A DNA stretch of 42,483 nt. It comes from Bacteroidales bacterium UBA4345 (GTDB lineage Bacteria; Bacteroidota; Bacteroidia; Bacteroidales; Paludibacteraceae). Positions 36,757 through 42,483 of this stretch are shown in pieces. A program made the translations under genes and the position numbers. How positions within the stretch are numbered: the first letter of the stretch is position 1; each line of letters opens with the position of its first letter. The notes beneath the pieces are model-generated. The model saw only the letters and a list, made by a program, of their open reading frames with translations. It was not told the DNA's origin and ran no database searches. The stretch covers positions 1-42,483 of the forward strand of contig DGTD01000128.1 of NCBI GenBank assembly GCA_002396385.1. Direction: 5' to 3'.

Positions 36757-37314
36757 ATGGGGAAACACGAACAGATACAATTGTTCCATACGCACCAAGT
36801 CCGTTCCGTATGGGATGATGAAAAAGGAGTAATCAAGGAAGGTAACGAGTCGGTTACAAATTGTAACCAACTGAAATTGGTATCCCCAAAAGATGGCAAA
36901 AAGAACAAAGGCCTTACGGATGAATGGAAACGTGGAGGGGTAAAGGAGAATGAGGAATTTGCCCTGCTCACCGACCTCATGTCAAAAACATGGAGCGGCA
37001 TGACAACCAAAGAATACAAACAATTGAAAGGTCTGAAGAAAGAAAACCTGCGCGATAATATGACGAATATGGAACTATTGCTCAATGCCATTGCCGAAGA
37101 AACTGCCACACAGATTTCAATGGAACGTAACCCTGAGGGTTTGAAAGAAAATGCCATTGTGACAAAAGAAGGGGCTGATGTCGCAAAGAACACTCGTGAT
37201 GATATTGAAAAACGTATTGGTCACACCGTCATCAGTTCGGAACGTGCCCTTAATCACACGAATCCCAAAGGGAGTCTACCCTTGAACGATGTAGAACCAT
37301 TTACAGAGGAATAG
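36757..37314 (+). CDS. BRO-N/DinD-like protein with internal losses
   Basis: A 185-residue protein that keeps pieces of the BRO-N/DinD-like proteins often found inside hsd operons. The first 22 residues (EQIQLFHTHQVRSVWDDE) match the start of BRO-N. Then it jumps to KEGNESVTNCNQLKLVSPKDGK and again to LTDEWKRGGVKENEEFALLTDLMSKTWSGMTTKEYKQLKGLKKENLRDNMTNMELL, the C-terminal domain, which is complete to the end. The BRO-N core between (the part usually reading 'YFSIVDVI' and 'IQSIPSPKAEPFKLWLA') is missing, with the reading frame kept. It could be a decayed gene or a trimmed functional protein. The comparison is from family memory, not an alignment. Confidence 0.72.
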   Translation: MGKHEQIQLFHTHQVRSVWDDEKGVIKEGNESVTNCNQLKLVSPKDGKKNKGLTDEWKRGGVKENEEFALLTDLMSKTWSGMTTKEYKQLKGLKKENLRDNMTNMELLLNAIAEETATQISMERNPEGLKENAIVTKEGADVAKNTRDDIEKRIGHTVISSERALNHTNPKGSLPLNDVEPFTEE

Positions 37315-37315
37315 A

Positions 37316-38350
37316 ATGAATACGAACGAGATAGACAAACTTAACAGTTTACCTGTGTCAGGAGATTTGACTACTGATGTCCGTTCCATTCTAACGGAAG
37401 CCAGACAGATTGTAGTACGCACTACCAATACGGCTATGACTACCGCCTACTGGCTCATAGGCAAGCGCATTGTGGAAGAAGAACAGAAAGGACAAGATAG
37501 GGCTGCTTATGGAGAGGAATTGTTGAAGAATCTTTCCAAGGTACTTACTGTTGAATTTGGCAACGGATTCTCGTATGCCAATCTTAGAAATATGCGCCAA
37601 TTTTATCTGACTTATGGCAAGTCGCCAATTTGCTACACACTGTGTAGCAAATTGCCATGGAGTCATAACCGTCTGATAATGAGAGTGCAGGATTCCAAAG
37701 CCAGAGAATGGTATTTGCGTGAGGCAGCCCGCGAGCAGTGGAGTGTCCGCCAACTTGAACGCAACATCAATTCTTTTTACTACCAAAGGCAGTTAGAGAG
37801 TGGCAGCACCGCCCAAGCAGAAGCCAATGTTGACCACATCGACACCCGTCAGTTTGTAAAAGACCCTTATGTGCTGGAGTTTGTTGGGCTTCCCGCCTAT
37901 CCCGACCATAAAGAAAAGGACTTAGAGAATGCCTTGGTAGGTAAGATGCAAGACTTCCTGTTGGAGTTGGGGAAAGGCTTTTCGTTTATCAAGCGCCAGT
38001 ACCGCATCAGTACCGAGACGAGCCATTTCTATATCGACCTCGTTTTTTACAACTATATTTTGAAGTGCTTTGTCCTTATCGACCTAAAGGCGGAAAAACT
38101 GACACATCAGGATGTAGGCCAGATGGATATGTACATCCGTATGTTCGACGACTTGAAAAAGGGCCCCGACGACAATCCGACCATTGGTATTCTGATGTGT
38201 GCCGACAAGGATGAAACGGTAGTAAAATACTCCGTATTGGAAGGCTCGAAACAAATTTTTGCAAGCAAATACCTTCCATATTTACCTACGGAAGAAGAGT
38301 TGCGTCGAGAATTGGAAAACAGTGGCAGAATTGAAAATAAAGAGGATTAA
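37316..38350 (+). CDS. YhcG family PD-(D/E)xK nuclease (DUF1016)
   Basis: A 344-residue protein with the DUF1016 N-terminal helical domain (about 20-165: YWLIGKRIVEEEQKGQDRAAYGEELL and FSYANLRNMRQFY) and a C-terminal nuclease domain. The latter has FYIDLVFYNYILKCFVLIDLKAEKLTHQDVGQMDMYI, with Asp241 and Asp256-Leu-Lys258 forming the PD-(D/E)xK site. Such proteins often accompany type I restriction genes; their role is not settled. It starts one base after the BRO-like stop and ends 5 bases before hsdS, so it is in the operon. Confidence 0.93.
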   Translation: MNTNEIDKLNSLPVSGDLTTDVRSILTEARQIVVRTTNTAMTTAYWLIGKRIVEEEQKGQDRAAYGEELLKNLSKVLTVEFGNGFSYANLRNMRQFYLTYGKSPICYTLCSKLPWSHNRLIMRVQDSKAREWYLREAAREQWSVRQLERNINSFYYQRQLESGSTAQAEANVDHIDTRQFVKDPYVLEFVGLPAYPDHKEKDLENALVGKMQDFLLELGKGFSFIKRQYRISTETSHFYIDLVFYNYILKCFVLIDLKAEKLTHQDVGQMDMYIRMFDDLKKGPDDNPTIGILMCADKDETVVKYSVLEGSKQIFASKYLPYLPTEEELRRELENSGRIENKED

Positions 38351-38355
38351 GAACG

Positions 38356-39765
38356 ATGAACACAAAGAAACTGAAAGAATTGGTCCTCGACCTTGCCATC
38401 CATGGTAAGCTCGTACCACAAGACCCGAACGATGAACCGGCTAGTGTCCTTTTGGAGCGTATCCGTGCCGAGAAAGAACGTCTTGTGAAAGAAGGAAAAA
38501 TAAAGAAATCTAAGAAGTCTGCTACTTCCGATATGCCCCCTTATGAGAATAATGTGCCGTTTGAGGTGCCTGAAGGGTGGGTTCTATGTAGAGGAAATGA
38601 AATATTCCATCAAATGGAAAGTGTCAAGCCAAGTGGTGATGTTTTCAAATACATTGATATAGAATCTATAGACAATAAACTAAACAAGGTCGTTTCTCCC
38701 AAAATAATTGAGGTGAAAAATGCACCAAGTCGTGCTACTCGTAAAACCCAAAAAGGTGATATTCTTTTCTCTTTGGTTCGTCCTTATTTAAGAAACATCG
38801 CCTTAGTGGAAGAAGATGATTGTATAGCATCAACAGGTTTTTTTGTATGTAAACCAAATGAAGTATTATTGTCTGGATATTGTTTCTATATGATGATATC
38901 TGATTATGTTGTTAACGGTCTTAATTCCTTTATGAAAGGAGATAACTCTCCTTCTATAAATAATGAGCATATTCAAAATTGGGTGTATCCTCTCCCCCCA
39001 CTCGCCGAGCAGCAGCGCATAGTTGCCGAAATAGAGCGTTGGTTTGCTGTAATTGACGAACTGGAGAAGAACGGATCAGATTTAAAGACTGCGGTTGAAC
39101 AGGCTAAGAAGAAAGTGCTCGACCTTGCTATCCGTGGCAAACTCGTGCCACAAAATCCCAATGACGAACCTGCAAGCGAACTGCTTAAACGGCTCGGTGT
39201 CTCTTCCGATAACCGCCCTTATGAGAACGTGCCGTTTGAGGTGCCAGAAGGGTGGGTGTGGACAAAACTAGGAGAAATTGGAATATGGCAAGCGGGAGGA
39301 ACTCCTAAGAGAACACATAAAGAGTATTATGGGGGTAATATACCGTGGTTAAAAACAGGTGACTTGAACGATAATTATATCACTTTCATTTCAGAAAATA
39401 TAACAGAAGAAGGTGTTGATAACTCTTCCGCTAAACTTAATCCCGCAGGAAGTGTCCTTATCGCTATGTATGGAGCAACCATTGGGAAACTTGGCATTCT
39501 TACTTTTCCTGCAACGACTAATCAAGCTTGTTGCGCATGTATTGAATATAAAGGTATAGAACAAAAGTATTTATTCTATTTCCTGATGTACAATAAGGAT
39601 GAATTTATTAAATTGGGTGGTGGTGGTGCTCAACCCAACATATCAAAAGAAATAATAGTAAAAACGATGGTTCCTCTCCCCCCACTCGCTGAGCAACATC
39701 GCATTGTAGAAAAAATTGAGGAAATTTTTAGTAATTTTGAAAAAATAAAGGAAATGATAATCTAA
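38356..39765 (+). CDS. hsdS: Type I restriction enzyme, HsdS specificity subunit
   Basis: Reads the two halves of the target sequence and directs both methylation and cutting (469 residues). It has two target-recognition domains (about 70-210 and 290-440), each preceded by a PYEN-VPFEVPEGWV segment. They are separated by conserved helices that repeat the same sequence: LVLDLAIHGKLVPQDPNDEPAS near residue 10 and VLDLAIRGKLVPQNPNDEPAS near 255. The motif PPLAEQ(Q/H)RIV follows each domain. The boundary between the central helix and domain 2 contains the 25-bp block that is repeated inverted at the window edge, so domain 2 is probably exchangeable. abiH follows after 15 bases. Confidence 0.96.
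   Translation: MNTKKLKELVLDLAIHGKLVPQDPNDEPASVLLERIRAEKERLVKEGKIKKSKKSATSDMPPYENNVPFEVPEGWVLCRGNEIFHQMESVKPSGDVFKYIDIESIDNKLNKVVSPKIIEVKNAPSRATRKTQKGDILFSLVRPYLRNIALVEEDDCIASTGFFVCKPNEVLLSGYCFYMMISDYVVNGLNSFMKGDNSPSINNEHIQNWVYPLPPLAEQQRIVAEIERWFAVIDELEKNGSDLKTAVEQAKKKVLDLAIRGKLVPQNPNDEPASELLKRLGVSSDNRPYENVPFEVPEGWVWTKLGEIGIWQAGGTPKRTHKEYYGGNIPWLKTGDLNDNYITFISENITEEGVDNSSAKLNPAGSVLIAMYGATIGKLGILTFPATTNQACCACIEYKGIEQKYLFYFLMYNKDEFIKLGGGGAQPNISKEIIVKTMVPLPPLAEQHRIVEKIEEIFSNFEKIKEMII
39209..39233 (+). repeat. Inverted repeat, left copy (inside hsdS)
   Basis: A 25-bp block starting ATAACCGCCC and ending GAACGTGCC, coding NRPYENVP ahead of recognition domain 2. It is identical to the reverse complement of 42459-42483. 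The match ends exactly at the inner edge, where the two genes differ. The outer edge cannot be tested because the window ends there. Confidence 0.95.
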
Positions 39766-39780
39766 AAATTATTTTAATGT

Positions 39781-40878
39781 ATGGAAAATAGTAAGACAGT
39801 GTTAGTTGTTGGCAACGGATTTGATTTGGCTATCGGTAGAAAAACCTCATATTGGGATTTCTACGAAAGCGAGTATTGCCCTAAAAGATACCCAGCTCCC
39901 ATAATTGCATATCTCAACCAGAAATTAACAGACAATCACAATGTAAGATGGTTAGATTTGGAAACCGCGTTACAGAACTATGCGGTTGAAGCGAATAATA
40001 TGGGGAATGCTAATGACTACTTTTTTTCAGAAGACCAGAAAATGGTAATTGCATACTATAAGAATACTTCTTGCGAACCACTTATTGAAAATTATCGTTC
40101 CATAGTTACAGGTGTGGAAAACTTTGAAGAAGTCGAAAACGAACTACTACAATTAGGTGTTTTGTACACAGACAATTGGGGACTAACAAAGGTTCCATAT
40201 GATCTAGATTTTGAAATACTGAATATCACAAATAAACAATTTGACAAAAAAGCTTTAGGTTACATAGAAGACGGATTATCAAGTTATCTCAATAACTTGA
40301 AATTTGAGCATCAAAAAAATGTATGTTATGCAGACACTATAATGAAAAATGCGTTAAACAAATCTAATGCTAAAGTATATTCGTTCAACTATACGGATAT
40401 ATGCAAACTATATGCTGAAGATGAAAACCAAATTGAAAAATACAACACAAAGATTCACTATGTACACGGTTCGTTAAAGGATAATAATATCATTATTGGT
40501 GCTAAAGATGGCGACTATGGGAACTACGACTTTGTCCAAAAAGCTTTCAGTCCACATTATGGATCAACTCCTATAGTAAAAGATTTGTTAGAGGCGGATG
40601 ATGTACACATTTATGGTCATTCGTTGGGTGATTGCGACAGCCAGTATTTTGCGCCTTTTTTCTTGCAACAAGTTCAACCTAATGCTAACAGGAAGAGCAT
40701 AACAATCTATACCTATGATGAAAAGTCAATGGAAGAAATCAAGAAGAATATTCAAAAACTGACTGGAAACAAATTGTCAAACCTGTACAGTATGAACGAT
40801 TTCAAAATCCTCACCCAAAAAGAGATGGATGTATTATATGAAAATATAAAAAAATCAGCAATGGCGAAAAGAGTTTAG
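39781..40878 (+). CDS. AbiH-family abortive infection protein
   Basis: A 365-residue protein with the family opening VLVVGNGFDLAIGRKTSYWDFY, the middle motif KVYSFNYTDICK and IHYVHGSLKDNNIIIGAKDG, and the C-terminal VHIYGHSLGDCDSQYFAPFF. AbiH proteins stop phage growth by killing or halting the infected cell; the mechanism is not established. It is A+T-rich compared with the upstream genes. It follows hsdS by 15 bases and is probably co-transcribed with it in the present orientation. Confidence 0.9.
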   Translation: MENSKTVLVVGNGFDLAIGRKTSYWDFYESEYCPKRYPAPIIAYLNQKLTDNHNVRWLDLETALQNYAVEANNMGNANDYFFSEDQKMVIAYYKNTSCEPLIENYRSIVTGVENFEEVENELLQLGVLYTDNWGLTKVPYDLDFEILNITNKQFDKKALGYIEDGLSSYLNNLKFEHQKNVCYADTIMKNALNKSNAKVYSFNYTDICKLYAEDENQIEKYNTKIHYVHGSLKDNNIIIGAKDGDYGNYDFVQKAFSPHYGSTPIVKDLLEADDVHIYGHSLGDCDSQYFAPFFLQQVQPNANRKSITIYTYDEKSMEEIKKNIQKLTGNKLSNLYSMNDFKILTQKEMDVLYENIKKSAMAKRV

Positions 40879-40886
40879 CTCCCCTT

Positions 40887-40932
40887 ATTTTGTTACCGTC
40901 AATTCATAAATAGAATCACATGGTAACAAAAT
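40887..40932. repeat. 11-bp inverted repeat over the recombinase start
   Basis: ATTTTGTTACC (40887-40897) and GGTAACAAAAT (40922-40932) are perfect reverse complements separated by 24 bases. The right arm begins inside the recombinase start codon. It could be an operator, a structure controlling translation, or a terminator for abiH. Confidence 0.75.
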
Positions 40933-41723
40933 TCAAAAATTATCTTATTAAACAGGATTTGGCTTCCAACTCGATTACTTCGTATGTGTGGACTGTATGC
41001 TATTTTCTGAACAAGTATGGCGAGGTGAAGAAGAGTAACCTTTTGGCCTACAAAATGTATCTTGTGGAGAACCATTCTCCACAAACCGTAAATCTAAGAC
41101 TTCAGGGATTAAACAAATACCTGGAGTTTTTGCATCAAGACAAACTAAAACTGAAGTCTGTAAAAGTCCAGCAGAAGAACTTTTTGGAGAATGTCATCAG
41201 TAATGCCGACTACGCATTCCTAAAGAACCAGCTGAAACAGGACGGACACGAGCAATGGTACTTTGTGGTCTGGTTTATGGCTGCAACAGGTGCTAGGGTT
41301 AGCGAGCTCTTGAAAATAAAGGTGGAGGATGTAAAGGTCGGCTACCTCGACATGTATAGCAAAGGCGGCAAGATGCGCAGACTCTACATCCCGAAAAAGT
41401 TACGCAACGAGGCCCTTGTCTGGATAGAATCAATGGACAGACAAAGCGGATACTTGTTCCTCAACCGCTTTGGCAAACGTATCACCACCAGAGGAATAGC
41501 CATTCAATTGAAGCACTTTGCAAAAAAATACGGCATCAACGAAGATGTAGTATATCCCCATTCGTTCCGCCACCGCTTTGCCAAGAACTTCCTTGAAAAA
41601 TACAGCGACATTGCTTTGCTTGCCGACCTGATGGGACACGAAAGCATCGAGACCACCCGCATCTATCTTCGTCGCACAGCCACAGAGCAGCAAGCGATTG
41701 TTGACACTGTGGTCGATTGGTAA
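40920..41723 (+). CDS. Tyrosine recombinase (integrase family)
   Basis: A site-specific recombinase of 267 residues, short like the inversion enzymes of phase-variable loci. The N-terminal SAM-like domain (about 1-85) is followed by the catalytic domain with ATGARVSELL (Arg126), YSKGGKMRRLY (Lys148), PHSFRHRF (His214, Arg217), LMGHESIETTRIYLR (His240) and the nucleophile Tyr249. All six catalytic positions are present. Its place between an intact hsdS and an inverted hsdS half-gene strongly suggests that it performs that inversion. Confidence 0.95.
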   Translation: MVTKFKNYLIKQDLASNSITSYVWTVCYFLNKYGEVKKSNLLAYKMYLVENHSPQTVNLRLQGLNKYLEFLHQDKLKLKSVKVQQKNFLENVISNADYAFLKNQLKQDGHEQWYFVVWFMAATGARVSELLKIKVEDVKVGYLDMYSKGGKMRRLYIPKKLRNEALVWIESMDRQSGYLFLNRFGKRITTRGIAIQLKHFAKKYGINEDVVYPHSFRHRFAKNFLEKYSDIALLADLMGHESIETTRIYLRRTATEQQAIVDTVVDW

Positions 41724-41774
41724 ACAACGTCACCCATCCCCCTGTAGGCTTAGGCTTGCAGGGATTTGTAAAAT

Positions 41775-41826
41775 TGCGGGAATGATAGAAAAATCAAGAA
41801 ATAAAAATGCGGGAACGATAGAAAAA
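41775..41826 (+). repeat. 19-bp direct repeat after the recombinase
   Basis: TGCGGGAATGATAGAAAAA (41775-41793) and TGCGGGAACGATAGAAAAA (41808-41826) differ at one base and are 33 bases apart. They lie in an otherwise empty, A+T-rich stretch (41724-41936) and could be accessory binding sites or chance duplication. Confidence 0.7.
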
Positions 41827-41941
41827 ATTCTACAACTTTTTGAATTTCTCTATTTTACCATTTTTTTATTTACAGCCTATTGTTTTTTTTATTGACAGGA
41901 CACCAATTTCCATAGAAGGAGTCCATTTGGGGGTTAATAAA

Positions 41942-41972
41942 AACACCGCAAAAGAACATTTTATGCGGTGTT
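41942..41972 (-). terminator. Terminator behind the silent hsdS cassette
   Basis: A 9-bp stem AACACCGCA/TGCGGTGTT with a 13-base loop; on the minus strand a T-rich run follows. After inversion it would sit directly behind the new hsdS and ahead of the recombinase and abiH, which would then point towards it from the other side. Confidence 0.8.
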
Positions 41973-41989
41973 ACTTAGGTTTATGTAAA

Positions 41990-42483
41990 CTATACTTTCA
42001 AGGACGATTCTATAGCGTCTAACTGTGAATATATCTCCTCAATCTTTGCTACAATGCGATGCTGCTCGGCGAGAGGGGGAAGAGAAATTCGCAGTTTACA
42101 ATACTCTGAAATCCAATATCTTTTATGTGTTTTCCCGATTAACCGTGTAACACTCATAAAGTATGCGACAAACTTTGGATCTGCACATTCCTTAACCTTA
42201 AGTATTTTAATCGCAGAAGATTTGACCTTGAATGGAAAATTTACATACTTACTTTCAGTAGTGAAATCATCAAATATAATGACTGGCAAATTGGTAAATA
42301 CTCCATTATGTTCATTTGTATAACCTATAATAAATGATTTACCAGCTGTCAAAACAGGTGTCTTATATATATCTGCATAGTTTGCTGATGAAACTATATA
42401 TTTTTGTGGTTGCTCGTAGTCTGTAATGTCCTCAAGTGAACATGTCTTCCATCCCATTGGCACGTTCTCATAAGGGCGGTTAT
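41990..42483 (-). pseudogene. Silent partial hsdS cassette (second recognition domain)
   Basis: A minus-strand open frame that enters from beyond the window edge and ends at a TAG. It reads NRPYENVPMGWKTCSLEDITDYEQPQ, a recognition domain of about 120 residues, then LRISLPPLAEQHRIVAKIEEIYSQLDAIESSLKV, the usual HsdS end. It lacks the first recognition domain and the N-terminal start within the window and has no start codon of its own apart from an internal GTG or ATG. The recognition part differs from both domains of the intact hsdS. It looks like stored sequence for inversion. A longer gene beyond the edge cannot be excluded. Confidence 0.85.
42459..42483 (-). repeat. Inverted repeat, right copy (window edge)
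   Basis: The last 25 bases of the window are the exact reverse complement of 39209-39233 and encode the same NRPYENVP in the same frame. The identity may continue past the edge. Confidence 0.95.

Larger units (their letters stand above)
39234..42458. other. Predicted invertible DNA segment
   Basis: About 3.2 kb between the two inverted 25-bp blocks. It holds recognition domain 2 of hsdS, abiH, the tyrosine recombinase and a silent reverse-oriented recognition domain. Flipping it would join the silent domain in frame to the N-terminal half of hsdS. Inversion itself is inferred from the layout. Confidence 0.8.

Overview
The window looks like a chromosomal segment of a Bacteroidota species, probably a gut- or rumen-type member of the Bacteroidales. 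The reasons are: repeated -7 promoter elements of the form TAnnTTTG with almost no Shine-Dalgarno sequences; a cellulase ending in what looks like a type IX secretion (Por) sorting domain; a DUF4286-ruvC pair; a DUF4834-like protein beside metF; and a short ferredoxin and an OmpA protein of the kind found in this group. No species is assigned. No rRNA, tRNA or insertion sequence was recognised.

Left part (1-9408): a hypothetical membrane protein, then a complete type II-C CRISPR-Cas locus. A tracrRNA is read leftward from the cas9 upstream region. Next come cas9 (1207 aa), cas1 and cas2 on the + strand, an AT-rich leader, and an array of 20 repeats of 36 bp with 19 spacers, of which only 12 are different. 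The inner part of the array is made of repeated spacer blocks. Three small genes of unknown role follow: a membrane protein, an acidic protein and a HARE-HTH-like protein.

Middle part (9478-32435): housekeeping genes. On the - strand lies a tight run GH9 cellulase-hisA-hisIE-ABC ATPase-metF-DUF4834-like, followed by gpmI with its own promoter. Then come asnS, an OmpA-family porin, rpsA, rnz (+), and a probable crp/fnr-mfd-flavodoxin-fold operon, then nadB. On the + strand are a fused APH-type kinase/RapZ-C protein, DUF4286, ruvC, a Wzz-like two-membrane-segment protein and a 56-residue 2[4Fe-4S] ferredoxin closed by a strong terminator.

Right part (32601-42483): a defence island read left to right as hsdR, hsdM, a shrunken BRO-N/DinD-like gene, a YhcG (DUF1016) PD-(D/E)xK nuclease, hsdS, an AbiH-type abortive-infection gene and a tyrosine recombinase. 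A silent, reverse-oriented hsdS half-gene then runs off the window edge. A 25-bp block inside hsdS (39209-39233) is repeated exactly in inverted orientation at the last 25 bases of the window, in the same reading frame. Inversion between the two copies would swap the second target-recognition domain of HsdS and would also flip abiH and the recombinase gene. This is the most interesting system here: a phase-variable type I restriction system whose invertible segment carries an abortive-infection gene. The CRISPR array with its repeated internal blocks is the second.
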